Under the pieces are notes generated by a model. That model was not told the DNA's origin and did no database searches. It saw only the letters and a list, made by a program, of their open reading frames with translations. A stretch of DNA of 64,000 bases from Bacilliculturomica massiliensis (GTDB lineage: Bacteria; Bacillota; Clostridia; Peptostreptococcales; Anaerovoracaceae): assembly GCF_900605495.1 (NCBI RefSeq), contig NZ_LR027603.1, positions 1,897,423-1,961,422 on the forward strand. Direction: 5' to 3'. Within the stretch, counting starts at the first letter, position 1. The number at the start of each line of letters is the position of its first letter. A program made the position numbers and the translations under genes. This document shows positions 23,328-33,429 of this stretch, in pieces.

Positions 23328-24061
23328 CAATTTGTTTCACCTTCCTTTGTGATCGTCATATATTTGTACGAAAGCGGCCCGGTATAAGCCGGTATCTCAA
23401 TATCTTCTTCCACCGTGCATTCAAAGCGCACGAATTCTTTGAGGATCAGACCGTTGCTTCCCGGCGCCATCATGGCCCCGTAAAGCCGCCCCGGATCCCC
23501 GATGGCCCGGATCACAAAAGGATTGGCCGTAAAGATACCGTTGATGCGGATGGTGTATCCGGAGCAGGTGATGGCCGACATGTCCACTACCCGGTGTCCG
23601 TTGATGGAGACTGCCTCCGCCCCTGCGGTCAGCAGGTCGTTCAATATCATCAGCACGTCGATATCGTGGACCAGCAGGTCGTTGACATTCTCGCCCTCGA
23701 ACAGATCCCGCTCCGAATCCGCGATGACGATCTTTACGCCGTCGCCCTTCACCGGCACGCGGCCGCTGGCCATGCGGTAGTAATTCAGTTCCGCCTTCCC
23801 GCTGGCGATGAGCTCTTCCGTGTTGTCGTCCGCCGAGAGAGCCTCAAAATCGTCGATCTGCTTCTTCGCATCCTCGATCTGCAGTTCTGTGCGCCGTATG
23901 CTCTCTTTCTCGCTGTCGATGAGGACCTTCATGTCGTCCAGCGCTTTCGCCGAGACGTAGAGCTTCTCGCCTGTGGGCATCCCCATCTGCGTGGACAGCA
24001 TGATCCCCGCCGCCAGCGCCACGAGAAGGACCGCCGCCGTTCCCTTTTTCAAACTCTTCAC
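23327..24061 (-). CDS. DUF881 protein, second copy
   Basis: 244 residues with an N-terminal membrane anchor (about 7-25), a coiled-coil segment (35-75) and the DUF881 domain (GDGVKIVIADSERD, EAVSINGHRVVDMSAITCSG, NPFVIRAIGDPGRLYGAM). This corresponds to ylxX/ylxW in Bacillus. The GTG start at 24061 follows GGAGGATTAGGCC. It is 3 nt downstream of its paralog and overlaps sbp. The role is unknown but the location ties it to division or envelope work. Confidence 0.87.
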   Translation of the reverse strand: MKSLKKGTAAVLLVALAAGIMLSTQMGMPTGEKLYVSAKALDDMKVLIDSEKESIRRTELQIEDAKKQIDDFEALSADDNTEELIASGKAELNYYRMASGRVPVKGDGVKIVIADSERDLFEGENVNDLLVHDIDVLMILNDLLTAGAEAVSINGHRVVDMSAITCSGYTIRINGIFTANPFVIRAIGDPGRLYGAMMAPGSNGLILKEFVRFECTVEEDIEIPAYTGPLSYKYMTITKEGETN

Positions 24062-24064
24062 GGC

Positions 24065-24826
24065 CTAATCCTCCGCAGACGCGTCCGCGCCTTCCGCGTT
24101 TTCCTCATTGGGTTTTGCGTAGCGGAAATTGTAGGTCCCGCTGTATCGGGGGATCACCACGTCGTCCCGCCGCGCGATATCCACGCGGATGTTGTAGGGG
24201 TCGCTCTTCATCTTCTCTATAATGCCAAACCGGATGGTGATGGTTCCTTCCAGCGTGTCGGGGTCTCCGATGGCCTTCACCACATAGGGGGGCGCCGTAG
24301 GCCGGGTGTTGATGTTCACATTGTCGCCCGCAAGGCTGATCTCCGTGCTGGACACGATGCGCTCTCCGTTGATGGAGATGGCCTCCGCCCCCGCGTCTTT
24401 CAGCCGGTTGACCAGACTGAGCAGCAGTTCGTAATTGTACATCAGCGAACTGTACGTCTCGCTGTACTTATCTTCCGGCTCCGGATCCTCCAGCGTGATC
24501 ACGATGCCGGGTCCCTTTACCTCCACCAGCCCCGCGGCCAGCTTGTACTTTTCCCGCTCGTCGTAGATCTGCTTCAGCGACTCGTCCTCCGCCGCCTTGT
24601 CGTTCATCATGTTTTCCAGACGGTCTTCCAGCTCGATCAGCTGCTGCGTCTGCGACTCATTCTGCGCCCGGAGCTTCTGCAGCTCCTGCTCATAGGCCTT
24701 TACCTTTACGCTGGGAACCAGTCCCCCCTGATCCGACCCCTGAATGCTGCTGATCTGCACCGAGATGATCAGACCGATGATGAGGGCCAGTATGCCGATC
24801 ATAATGAGCCCGCCGAATTTTTTCAT
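24065..24826 (-). CDS. DUF881 protein, first copy
   Basis: 253 residues, membrane-anchored at about 5-27, with a coiled coil (45-85) and a DUF881 domain (VKGPGIVITLEDPEP, GAEAISINGERIVSSTEISL, PPYVVKAIGDPDTLEG). It is clearly homologous to the next gene, with which it forms a tandem pair as in other Firmicutes. It follows divIB by 107 nt; that gap is pyrimidine-rich and shows no clear signal. Confidence 0.87.
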   Translation of the reverse strand: MKKFGGLIMIGILALIIGLIISVQISSIQGSDQGGLVPSVKVKAYEQELQKLRAQNESQTQQLIELEDRLENMMNDKAAEDESLKQIYDEREKYKLAAGLVEVKGPGIVITLEDPEPEDKYSETYSSLMYNYELLLSLVNRLKDAGAEAISINGERIVSSTEISLAGDNVNINTRPTAPPYVVKAIGDPDTLEGTITIRFGIIEKMKSDPYNIRVDIARRDDVVIPRYSGTYNFRYAKPNEENAEGADASAED

Positions 24827-24933
24827 CCCTAATCCCCCTGTTTTCCTCTTGTTCCTTTCTGTTCAGACGGCGGAAACGGCGCGTCTCCCGCCGCTCCTCC
24901 GCTGTTTTCTCTGTCCTTGACGGCTTGTCCGCT

Positions 24934-25698
24934 CTATTCGATAAGCGGGCTCCAGGCCCACATATCGCTGGAATTGACCTTGATCACTCCCCGCTCGATG
25001 CCGTTCTCATACATATTATAAATAACCTTGCGGATATCGTCCATCCCATTCAGAATATTTTCCGGCTTGCCCTCGCAGATCAGATAATCGTAGATATAAG
25101 CTTTGATCAGCACGTTCGATATCTCGATCTTCTTGAAGTAGAGATCTCCCTCTTCCATGGCCGCCAGCAGCTTCAAAGTCTCTTCCAGCACATTGTTTTC
25201 TTCCACTTCCAGCGTATTTCCCGGCTCCATGCTCTTCACCGTCATACCCATGAGCAGCGGCAGCCGCGGCTCCTCCGATGTTCTGGAAAGCACGACCGCC
25301 GCGTCGTCGATGAGGATATATTCCGTGCCGTATGGAACCGCCGCGTATTCCACCCGTTCCTTAACGGTTATCACCACGGTCCCCGGCAGTTTTCTCTGGA
25401 GCTTAACGTCCTTCATGTACGGATCCGTCATCAGGCGGTCCTTCGCGTCTGACATGGAGGTCTCAAAGAGATTGGTCCCCTTCTTGATCCCGGACAGATC
25501 CACCACCTGCTCTTCCGTATAGTGGGATATACTTTTTACATCGATCCTCTGAATATCAAACACTTCTGAAGTGAGAAAATAATAGAGCCCTGTGCACAGA
25601 GCGATCAAAAGCAAAAACTTGAGCAGATAATGCTTTTTCTTCCTCTTCTTTTTCTTTCGTTTTTTCTTCCTTTTTAAGGCTTTTTCTTCTTCAGTCAT
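24934..25698 (-). CDS. divIB: Cell-division protein DivIB / FtsQ
   Basis: Bitopic division protein that works with FtsL and DivIC in septal wall synthesis. The 254 residues start with an extremely lysine-rich cytoplasmic tail (8-23), a membrane segment (24-42), then a POTRA domain beginning FDIQRIDVKSISHYTEEQVV and an FtsQ beta domain. It begins 2 nt after the murA stop, so it is coupled to it. The order murA-divIB is common in Clostridia. Confidence 0.92.
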   Translation of the reverse strand: MTEEEKALKRKKKRKKKKRKKKHYLLKFLLLIALCTGLYYFLTSEVFDIQRIDVKSISHYTEEQVVDLSGIKKGTNLFETSMSDAKDRLMTDPYMKDVKLQRKLPGTVVITVKERVEYAAVPYGTEYILIDDAAVVLSRTSEEPRLPLLMGMTVKSMEPGNTLEVEENNVLEETLKLLAAMEEGDLYFKKIEISNVLIKAYIYDYLICEGKPENILNGMDDIRKVIYNMYENGIERGVIKVNSSDMWAWSPLIE

Positions 25699-25700
25699 GG

Positions 25701-26987
25701 TTATATTCTCTCTATTTTAGCGCCGAGATCGTTCAGCACTACTTCCAATTTATCATATCCACGGTCGATATGGCAAATATTTTCTACGACAGTTTCACCC
25801 TCCGCGGCCAGCCCCGCCAGGACCAGCGCCGCCCCGCCTCGCAGGTCTTCGGCCTGGACTCTGGCTCCATGGAGACCGGCAACTCCTGTAATATGAGCGG
25901 TCCTGCCGTCCACCGCCACATCCGCGCCCATGCGCAGAAGGCCGTCCACGTGCTTGAATCTGTTCTCAAAAATAGTTTCCGTTATTTTGCTTTCCCCCTC
26001 CGCCAAAGTCAGCAGAGAAAGAAACTGGGACTGCATGTCGGTGGGGAAGCCCGGATACGGCAGCGTCTTGATCTCCCGCACGGATCTGAGCCGGCGCGGC
26101 GCGGTGAGCCATATGGAGGTTTTATCCACCTTAACTCTGCAGCCCGCTTCCTTCAGTCTGGCCAGCGTCTGCGCCATCTGACTGGGCGCCGAATCCAGCA
26201 GCCGGATCTCGCCGCCCGTGATGGCGGCCGCCGCCAGATAGGTCCCCGCCTCGATGCGGTCCGGGATCACCCTGTGAACGCAGCCCGAAAGAGGCGCCGT
26301 CCCGCTTCCCGGCCCCGCCGCCCGGCGGTCTCCCACCCCGCAGATCACGATCTCGCCGGTTCCCGCCCCAGCCACCTGAGCGCCGCAGGCGTTCAGGAAA
26401 TTCTGCAGGTCCTCGATCTCCGGCTCCCGGGCCGGATGAATGATATGTGTTTCGCCGCAGGCCGCAGCGGCGGCCATCATGAGATTCTCAGTGGCCCCCA
26501 CGCTGGGAAACTCCATACGAATGGTAGCGCCCGTCAGCCGGCGGGCCCGGCAGACGATGCGGTGCGGATCTTCCTCGATCTCCGCCCCCAGCATTCTCAG
26601 TCCGGAAAGGTGGATGTCGATGGGCCTGTCGCCGATGGCGCAGCCTCCCGGCTGAGTCATGGCCACCTGGCCGCACCGGGCCAGAAGCGGGCCCATTAAA
26701 AAAACAGAAGACCGCATGCCCTTCATCAGGCGTTCGGGTATTTCCCACTGGTCCACTGTTTTCGCATCTACCCTTATGTTGTCCTCATCCCAGGTTACAC
26801 TGCAGCCCAGCGACCTCAATATTTCGACCATCGTATGTACATCGGAAAGACTGGGGCACGAACAGATCTCGCACGGCTCTCCGGTGAGCACCGTTGCCGC
26901 CAGAATGGGAAGAACGCCGTTTTTCGCTCCTTTGAGCCTGTGATCTCCGGCCAGCTTCTCCCCGCCGGTTATATGATAACTATCCAA
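25701..26987 (-). CDS. murA: UDP-N-acetylglucosamine 1-carboxyvinyltransferase
   Basis: First committed step of peptidoglycan synthesis: transfers enolpyruvate from PEP to UDP-GlcNAc and is the fosfomycin target. The 428 residues include the N-terminal LKGAKNGVLPILAA and the catalytic loop TQPGGCAIGDRPIDIHLSGL, which keeps the active-site Cys. I chose the TTG at 26987 because it gives the family-like N-terminus MDSYHITGGEKLAG, with GGAGG about 12 nt upstream; an ATG nine codons earlier is possible. It occupies the place where murB stands in Bacillus. Confidence 0.93.
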   Translation of the reverse strand: MDSYHITGGEKLAGDHRLKGAKNGVLPILAATVLTGEPCEICSCPSLSDVHTMVEILRSLGCSVTWDEDNIRVDAKTVDQWEIPERLMKGMRSSVFLMGPLLARCGQVAMTQPGGCAIGDRPIDIHLSGLRMLGAEIEEDPHRIVCRARRLTGATIRMEFPSVGATENLMMAAAAACGETHIIHPAREPEIEDLQNFLNACGAQVAGAGTGEIVICGVGDRRAAGPGSGTAPLSGCVHRVIPDRIEAGTYLAAAAITGGEIRLLDSAPSQMAQTLARLKEAGCRVKVDKTSIWLTAPRRLRSVREIKTLPYPGFPTDMQSQFLSLLTLAEGESKITETIFENRFKHVDGLLRMGADVAVDGRTAHITGVAGLHGARVQAEDLRGGAALVLAGLAAEGETVVENICHIDRGYDKLEVVLNDLGAKIERI

Positions 26988-27112
26988 TGAATTCCAACAC
27001 CTCCACAAGAACATCTCTTTCTCTCATGCCTGATACTGTCATGATATGATATTCCCGCGAAAGCGTGACAAAAGACGTCAAAAAAGGACGGACCCTCAGG
27101 TCTGCCGCCGCC

Positions 27113-28225
27113 TCACTCTTTCTCTGACGCCGGTATGCTCAGATTGTCGTAAATGATATCCACAGCGTCCAGCTTGCCCGCCGCCGCGCTGGCCTTCGCC
27201 ATGCGGTTGAGGATCTCCTTGTTGTTCTTCAGACGCATAATGGAACCGATGAGTTTTTCGTCGGTGAGGTCCTTTTCCTCAATGAGAATAGCTCCTCCTT
27301 TGTCCGCCACCACCTTGGCGTTGAAGTACTGGTGGTTTCCCGTCACGTTGGGCGAGGGGATGAGGATGCAGGCCTTTCCGCAGGCCGTGATCTCGGAGAC
27401 GGTCAGCGCGCCGGACCGGCTGATGACCAGATCCGACGCAAACAGGTATTCGTGCATGTTGTCCGCGTAAGGCATCAGCGTCACATTGCCGCTGAGATCG
27501 ACCCCGCTCTCCGCCAGCTCCTTCTTGATCCGCTCAAAGTAGATGCGCCCGGTGATGAAAAACAGCTTCACGTCCTCCATGCCGTTGACCGCCGCCACCA
27601 CGTCCTTCATGGTGCTGTTGATCTTGCCGGCCCCCCGGCTGCCGCCGAAACACAGGATCACGAAATCCCGGTCCCGCACGCCCAGTTTCTCACGGTAATT
27701 GAAAGCGCCGCCCACCAGAAAGCTCTTGCGTATGGGATTGCCCGTCACCACCAGTTTTTCCGGATGCCGGAAGTACTGCTTTGCCTCCGCAAAACTGACG
27801 AATACTTTGTCCACATGCTTTTCCAGCACCTTGTTGGTCACGCCGGGGAAGGCGTTCTGCTCGTGGATATAGGTGGGTATGCCCATCTTGTGCGCCGCCC
27901 GCACCACCGGACCGCAGACATATCCCCCCGTGCCGATGACCAGATCGGGCTGAAATTCTTTTATGATCGCCCGGGCCTCCCGATCTCCTTTCAGCAGGTC
28001 CATGGCCGTTTTCACATTTTTCCAGATCTGTTTTCTGTGAATGCCGCTGACGGTGATAAACCGGATGGGATATCCGTTCTTCGGCACCAGTTCCTTTTCC
28101 ATCCCTTTTTCCGTTCCCACGAACAGGATCTCCGCCTGGGGATGTTTTCTCTTAATCTTGTCTGCGATGGCGACGGCGGGGTAGATATGCCCTCCCGTGC
28201 CGCCTCCGGTCATGATTACCTTCAT
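27113..28225 (-). CDS. murG: MurG, lipid II-forming N-acetylglucosaminyltransferase
   Basis: Adds GlcNAc to lipid I on the inner membrane face. The 370 residues start MKVIMTGGGTGGHIYPA, the family's glycine-rich loop, and later have IHEQNAFPGVTNK, FGGSRGAGKIN and the UDP-GlcNAc site region ISRSGALTVSEITACGKACILIPSP. The ATG at 28225 is chosen for the family N-terminus; an upstream in-frame start would add 12 residues. A 125-nt gap leads to murA. Confidence 0.95.
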   Translation of the reverse strand: MKVIMTGGGTGGHIYPAVAIADKIKRKHPQAEILFVGTEKGMEKELVPKNGYPIRFITVSGIHRKQIWKNVKTAMDLLKGDREARAIIKEFQPDLVIGTGGYVCGPVVRAAHKMGIPTYIHEQNAFPGVTNKVLEKHVDKVFVSFAEAKQYFRHPEKLVVTGNPIRKSFLVGGAFNYREKLGVRDRDFVILCFGGSRGAGKINSTMKDVVAAVNGMEDVKLFFITGRIYFERIKKELAESGVDLSGNVTLMPYADNMHEYLFASDLVISRSGALTVSEITACGKACILIPSPNVTGNHQYFNAKVVADKGGAILIEEKDLTDEKLIGSIMRLKNNKEILNRMAKASAAAGKLDAVDIIYDNLSIPASEKE

Positions 28226-28353
28226 AAAAGCACGCGACTCCTCTCTCAAAAGCGCCCGCATATCCTGCGCCGGGCGCGGCGCATCAACAGCGCGCCTGCG
28301 GCGCGCCGGCAGCAGGTCAGCGCATCGGCGGCGCGCAGGCGGCCCATCAGCCG

Positions 28354-29481
28354 TCAGTTGGCCGAATGACGCGAAATATTGATCATGACGCCCATGGAAG
28401 CCATCATCAAAAGCAGGGCGTTGCCGCCATAGCTGACCAGCGGCAGAATGATGCCTGTGGGCGGCATCGAGGACGTGACGACGGCGATATTCAGCACCAC
28501 CTGCACGCCCACCATAACGGAGATCCCCGAAGCCAGCAGCATGCTGAACAGATCCGGCGCGTTAAATGCGATGTGACAGCAGCGCCAGATCAGGACCAAA
28601 TAGACCGCCATCAGGATCAGACAGCCGATAAATCCCAGCTCCTCGCCGATGATCGCAAATATGAAATCGTTCTGGGGCTCCGGCAGATACAGCGTCTTCT
28701 GGATGCTTTTTCCCAGCCCCACGCCAAACAGCCCGCCCGAACCCAGAGCCAGCAGGGACTGGACTACCTGCCACCCCGTGCCCAGAGGGTCGGCGAAGGG
28801 ATCCCGGAAACTCATCATGCGCGCCAGACGATAGTCCCCTCCCGGCACCACGTAGATCATTGCCAGCACGGCGGCCACGCCCACGGCGCCCACGCCCCCC
28901 AGATAAAACCAGTTCAGCCCCGCCATAAACATAATGCCTACGATAATGCCCGCGATGGTGATGGCTGTGGACAGATTGGGCTGCATCATGATCAGCCCGC
29001 AGATCAGTCCCAGAAGTCCCACCATGGGCAGCACGCCATCTTTGAAGGACTTGATCACATCAGGCCGGCGACTGAGATACCAGGCCACGAACATGATGCA
29101 GGCCACCTTGGCGATCTCTCCGGGCATGATCGTTACCGGTCCCAGGGGGATCCACCGGGCCGCGCCCTTGGCGCTCTTGCTGATGCCGGGGATCAGCACC
29201 AGGATCAGCAGGACCACGCTGACGGCCATGGCCGGCGCCGCCAGCTTTTTGTACCATTTGTAATCGAAAAGCGAGCAGAATATAAAGGCGCAGGTGCCCA
29301 GCACAGCCCACATGATATCCTGCCGAAGCCAGTAATATGGCGTTCCCTTCTGACTGATGGAAACATAGTAGCTGGCTGAAAATACCATAATGATACCGAA
29401 GACCACCAGTCCCATGACGATGAAAGTCAGCAGAAAGTCCCCCGTTTTCAATTTACTTGTCAGTCTTTTCGTCTTTGCCAT
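28354..29481 (-). CDS. ftsW: SEDS peptidoglycan polymerase FtsW
   Basis: Multi-pass membrane glycosyltransferase that polymerises lipid II at the septum with a class B PBP. The 375 residues have about ten membrane helices and SEDS landmarks: GDFLLTFIVMGLVVFGIIMV, MPGEIAKVACIMFVAW, PEPQNDFIFAIIGEELGF and PTGIILPLVSYGGNALL. It lies between murD and murG; SpoVE or RodA are paralog alternatives, but the dcw position favours FtsW. The 128-nt gap to murG is GC-rich with inverted repeats. Confidence 0.93.
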   Translation of the reverse strand: MAKTKRLTSKLKTGDFLLTFIVMGLVVFGIIMVFSASYYVSISQKGTPYYWLRQDIMWAVLGTCAFIFCSLFDYKWYKKLAAPAMAVSVVLLILVLIPGISKSAKGAARWIPLGPVTIMPGEIAKVACIMFVAWYLSRRPDVIKSFKDGVLPMVGLLGLICGLIMMQPNLSTAITIAGIIVGIMFMAGLNWFYLGGVGAVGVAAVLAMIYVVPGGDYRLARMMSFRDPFADPLGTGWQVVQSLLALGSGGLFGVGLGKSIQKTLYLPEPQNDFIFAIIGEELGFIGCLILMAVYLVLIWRCCHIAFNAPDLFSMLLASGISVMVGVQVVLNIAVVTSSMPPTGIILPLVSYGGNALLLMMASMGVMINISRHSAN

Positions 29482-29569
29482 CCCGTTCTCCCATACCTGT
29501 TATTTTGCTCCGGCGGTCCGGGCCCTCCGCTGTTCCCCTGAGTCCGACGCCTCCGCCCCCCGAAGAGAC

Positions 29570-30928
29570 CTACCGTTCCAGTCTTCTAACACAGTCCTTG
29601 AAATGCCGTCCCCTTTGTTCGTAGCTGTCGTACATATCCCAGCTGGCGCAGGCCGGCGAGAGCAGGACCGTATCGCCGGGTCTTGCCAGCTCCGATCCCT
29701 TCCGCACGCATTCTTCCATATCCCGGCACATTACGATATCCGTAAAATCCATGAAGCGGGCCGTCTCTGCGATCTTCTCCGCCGTATCCCCCAGCAGCAG
29801 AAGATAGCGCACCTTGCCGTCAAACGCCCTGATATATCCCTCAAAAGACGCCTTCTTATCGTACCCGCCGGCGATGAGCACCACGCCGGTCTTCATGGCC
29901 TCCAGCGCTTTGATCGCCGCGTCGGGGTTGGTCCCCTTTGAATCGTTTACATAGCGGACGCCGTTTACTTCCCCGGCAAATTCCAGCCGGTGCTCCACCC
30001 CCTGAAACTCCCGCAGCGTCTTTCCGATCACTTCCGGTTCCACGCCGGAAAAATAGCTGATGGCAGCGGCGGCCAGCGCGTTTTCCAGATTGTGCGCGCC
30101 GGGTATGATCAGTTCGGAGACGCCGCAGATGTCGGACAACTCCGCTTCCTCGTCCAGAATGACGATCCGTTCGTCCCTGACGAAGGCCCCCAGCGGCAGC
30201 TCCGCTTTTCTGCTGAACGGCACCACTCTGGCTCTGCAGCCGGAGGTGAGCTTCCAGCTCGTCTCGTCGTCGTAATTGACCACAAAATAGTCCTCCGGAC
30301 ATTGATTCTCAAAGATCCGGGCCTTGGCGGCCGCATAGTTTTCCAGATTTCCGTGGCGGTCCAGATGATCCGGCGTCACATTGAGCAGAGCGGATACGAT
30401 GGGATGAAAGGTATCGATGGTCTCCAGCTGAAAGCTGCTGGTCTCCGTCACCATCCAGGTGTCTTCGTCAGCTTCCACGGCCCGCTTTACCACGGCCACG
30501 CCGATATTGCCCGCCACTTCCGTCCTTCGCCGGGCATTGCGGAAGATCTCTCCCACCAGCGTGGTGGTGGTGGTCTTTCCGTTGGTTCCCGTTATGGCCA
30601 CGTACTTGCCTTTTCCCAGTCTCCAGGCCAGTTCCAGCTCTCCGATGATCTCCGCGCCCGCCTCCTTCGCCGCCTGTACAAAGGGGATGGAGAGCGGCGC
30701 TCCCGGGCTCATGATAAGGCAGTCAAAACTGTCGATCTCCTCCGGATCCTGGGCGAAAAAGCCCCTGATCCCCTTGATCTTCAGATAATTCAGCAGCTGC
30801 GGATCCATTTTTTCCTCCGGCTGTTTGTCGTACACGCTCACGTCCGCCCCCCGCGCCGTCAGCACTTCCGCCGCAGCCACTCCGGATTTTCCCATTCCGA
30901 CGACTAAATATTTCTTATCCTGTTCCAT
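29570..30928 (-). CDS. murD: UDP-N-acetylmuramoyl-L-alanine:D-glutamate ligase
   Basis: Cytoplasmic Mur ligase adding D-Glu to UDP-MurNAc-L-Ala. The 452 residues have an N-terminal Rossmann domain (YLVVGMGKSGVAAAEVL), the ATP loop ITGTNGKTTTTTLVGEI near 115, the central LNVTPDHLDRHGNLENYAAA and C-terminal VNDSKGTNPDAAIKALE. The ATG at 30928 follows AAGGG by 6 nt; an upstream in-frame start at 30952 is less well placed. It is in the dcw order mraY-murD-ftsW. Confidence 0.96.
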   Translation of the reverse strand: MEQDKKYLVVGMGKSGVAAAEVLTARGADVSVYDKQPEEKMDPQLLNYLKIKGIRGFFAQDPEEIDSFDCLIMSPGAPLSIPFVQAAKEAGAEIIGELELAWRLGKGKYVAITGTNGKTTTTTLVGEIFRNARRRTEVAGNIGVAVVKRAVEADEDTWMVTETSSFQLETIDTFHPIVSALLNVTPDHLDRHGNLENYAAAKARIFENQCPEDYFVVNYDDETSWKLTSGCRARVVPFSRKAELPLGAFVRDERIVILDEEAELSDICGVSELIIPGAHNLENALAAAAISYFSGVEPEVIGKTLREFQGVEHRLEFAGEVNGVRYVNDSKGTNPDAAIKALEAMKTGVVLIAGGYDKKASFEGYIRAFDGKVRYLLLLGDTAEKIAETARFMDFTDIVMCRDMEECVRKGSELARPGDTVLLSPACASWDMYDSYEQRGRHFKDCVRRLER

Positions 30929-31011
30929 CTTTTTCCCTTCTTTCTGCGTCATATCATTGTAGCGGGACGACGTCCGTTGATCCGCTTCCTCACCCGAAAC
31001 GTTTCATCTTA

Positions 31012-31995
31012 TTATATGATCAGCAGGCTGAGCACGCACAGGGCCAGCGTGACCAGCCAGAATACCAGCACGACCTTCGTCTCCTTCCAGCCGCCCAGCT
31101 CGAAGTGGTGGTGCAGCGGCGCCATGCGGAATACCCGCTTGCCGTTCCTCGTCTTGTAGCTCACCACCTGAATGATGACGGAAAGAGCCTCTGCCACGTA
31201 GACTCCCCCGGCAATGGGAATGATCAGCTCGATGTTCATTAAAATAGCCGCCGCGGCGATGCCGCCGCCCAGGGCCATGGATCCCGTGTCCCCCATAAAG
31301 ATCTTCGCGGGATATTTATTGTACAGAAGAAATCCCATACACGCGCCGGCAATACTGGCGCAGAACGCCGTGGGCGCAGTAAAATGAAAGGCGGTCCCCA
31401 CGATGGCCAGAAACAGGGCCACGATAGCCGTCACCCCGGAAGCCAGACCGTCCAGACCGTCGGTCAGGTTGACGCTGTTGGCCATCGCCACGATGACAAA
31501 GGCCACGAATGGAACGTAGAACCATCCGAAATCCCAGTGCTGATCGATGACAGGGACGAATATGGTGGTGCCGTAGACGGAGACCCGGCACTGGTAGAAG
31601 GCCACCCCGCAGGCGATGGCGATCTGCAGGATCAGCTTCTGCACCGCTGTCAGGCCCAGGTTCCGCTTCATGGCAACTTTGACGAAATCGTCGATGAATC
31701 CGATAGCGCCGAATCCCACGAAAGCGCCCAGCAGGATCCAGAGATCCGTATTCATGCGGCCGGAGGTAAAACAGGTGATCAGAACGGCCACGATCATGGC
31801 CAGTCCGCCCATGGTGGGCGTACCCGATTTGACCATATGGGATTTCGGTCCCTCTTCCCGGATGCTCTGCCCCGCTTTGATCCTCCTCAGCACCGGTATA
31901 AAGATCGGCACTGCCGCCGCCGTGATGATGAAGGATACCAATAGCTTCACCGCCAGCGGAAAATATTCCCCTGTCATTATCTGTGTGTCGTTCAT
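31012..31995 (-). CDS. mraY: Phospho-N-acetylmuramoyl-pentapeptide transferase
   Basis: Integral membrane enzyme that makes lipid I from UDP-MurNAc-pentapeptide and undecaprenyl phosphate. The 327 residues have about ten helices and the family motifs GFIDDFVKV, NSVNLTDGLDGLASG and PLHHHFELGGWKET. Its ATG is the base after the murF stop. Length is typical. Confidence 0.97.
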   Translation of the reverse strand: MNDTQIMTGEYFPLAVKLLVSFIITAAAVPIFIPVLRRIKAGQSIREEGPKSHMVKSGTPTMGGLAMIVAVLITCFTSGRMNTDLWILLGAFVGFGAIGFIDDFVKVAMKRNLGLTAVQKLILQIAIACGVAFYQCRVSVYGTTIFVPVIDQHWDFGWFYVPFVAFVIVAMANSVNLTDGLDGLASGVTAIVALFLAIVGTAFHFTAPTAFCASIAGACMGFLLYNKYPAKIFMGDTGSMALGGGIAAAAILMNIELIIPIAGGVYVAEALSVIIQVVSYKTRNGKRVFRMAPLHHHFELGGWKETKVVLVFWLVTLALCVLSLLII

Positions 31996-33429
31996 TTATA
32001 AGCTCCTTATCGCGCCCGCCACCTCAGTCATCCGCATGCTGTTGGAACCCTTCACCAACACCACGTCCCCCGGTTTTATGATCTGGGATATGGCTGCGAG
32101 AAGCGGCTCTTTCGTATCGTGCCAGATCACTCTGGCGGCGCCGGCGGAAGCGGCTCTGGCCCCCTCCGCTATGTATTTGGCATTTTGCCCTATAGATATT
32201 ACCACATCTACTTTCTTTTGGGAAGCATATTCCCCCACCGACCTGTGATATTCTTCCGCCGTGTCGCCCATCTCCAAAATATCGGCAAGGATCGCCACTT
32301 TTCTGCGTCCCTCCACCGACATGAGAACGTCGATGGCGGCCATCATGGAGTCCGGGCTGGCGTTGTACGTGTCGTCGATCAGTTTGATCCCGCTGCACTC
32401 TTCGATCTGCAGCCGTCTGGATTCGGGTTCCATTTTTTCCAGAGCTTTCGCCGCTTCCTCAAGGGAAACGCCGCACTCCACGCCCGCCGCCACGGCAAGC
32501 ATGGCGTTAAAACCGTTGTGATTTCCCAGAAGGGGCAGGTGAAAATCCTGCGTCTGCCCTTTGTAGGTCAGCCGGAAAGAGATGCCCCCGTCGCCCAGAT
32601 CTTTTCGCTCCGAGAGCCGGCAGTCCGCGCCGCTGTTTTCGCCCGCCGTGATGATATCGAAATTGCCTCCGTACTTATAATTCTCCCGATACTTCTCCTG
32701 CATACATGCTGAAACAGATTTTGTTGTTAAAAGATCGTTGTCAGAGTTTATGATGAGGCAGTCGTCTTCTGACATAAAGTCTGTGATCTCCATCTTCGCT
32801 TTCAGAATGTTTTCTCTGGTCTTCAGGTATTCGATGTGGGACGTTCCGATGTTGGTGATGACGGCGATCTCGGGCCTGACGATATCCGCCAGAACACTGA
32901 TCTCCCCGAAGCTGCTCATGCCCATCTCAAAGACCGCGGCCTCCGTGTCTTCCTCCACCGTAAAAGCCGTCAGCGGCATACCGATCTCATTGTTGAAATT
33001 CCCCAGATTGCGCACAGCCCGGTACTTCGACGAAAGGATCGCATAGAGCATTTCCTTCGTGGTAGTTTTTCCCGTACTGCCGGTGACCGCCAGCTTTTTG
33101 ATCTGAAAGAGTCCCAGGTAATAACGGGCCAGTTCCTGAAGCCCCTTGGTGGTATCTTCCACCCTGATGATGTTGGCCTCCCGGCAGCTGTCGGAGAGTT
33201 CTGCGATCACAGCGTCGTCGGAGAGCAGAAAGGACCGGCATCCCGCTTCCGCCGCATTTTTGGCAAACCGGTGGCCGTCCTGCTTTGCTCCCCTGATGGC
33301 CACGAACAGATCGCCCTGCTGTGCATTCCTCGAATCGATGACGATCTTCTTCACCAGATCGTTCTCATTGCCTCTGGCAAGGCTCCCCTTTGCTCCCTGC
33401 GCAATTTGTCTGATTGTAAGTGCTTTCAT
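31996..33429 (-). CDS. murF: UDP-MurNAc-tripeptide:D-Ala-D-Ala ligase
   Basis: Mur ligase that adds D-Ala-D-Ala. The 477 residues carry an N-terminal uridine-binding domain (DSRNAQQGDLFVAIRG), ATP loop VTGSTGKTTTKEMLYAI near 120, and the C-terminal IDDTYNASPDSMMAAIDVL signature. It overlaps murE by 65 nt in another frame and abuts mraY, showing tight translational coupling. Confidence 0.96.
   Translation of the reverse strand: MKALTIRQIAQGAKGSLARGNENDLVKKIVIDSRNAQQGDLFVAIRGAKQDGHRFAKNAAEAGCRSFLLSDDAVIAELSDSCREANIIRVEDTTKGLQELARYYLGLFQIKKLAVTGSTGKTTTKEMLYAILSSKYRAVRNLGNFNNEIGMPLTAFTVEEDTEAAVFEMGMSSFGEISVLADIVRPEIAVITNIGTSHIEYLKTRENILKAKMEITDFMSEDDCLIINSDNDLLTTKSVSACMQEKYRENYKYGGNFDIITAGENSGADCRLSERKDLGDGGISFRLTYKGQTQDFHLPLLGNHNGFNAMLAVAAGVECGVSLEEAAKALEKMEPESRRLQIEECSGIKLIDDTYNASPDSMMAAIDVLMSVEGRRKVAILADILEMGDTAEEYHRSVGEYASQKKVDVVISIGQNAKYIAEGARAASAGAARVIWHDTKEPLLAAISQIIKPGDVVLVKGSNSMRMTEVAGAIRSL

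Noticed and set aside
27015-27112. A terminator between murG and murA
   Set aside because: Only a weak GACC/GGTC stem precedes the TTTTTT run; the pairing is too short to call with confidence.
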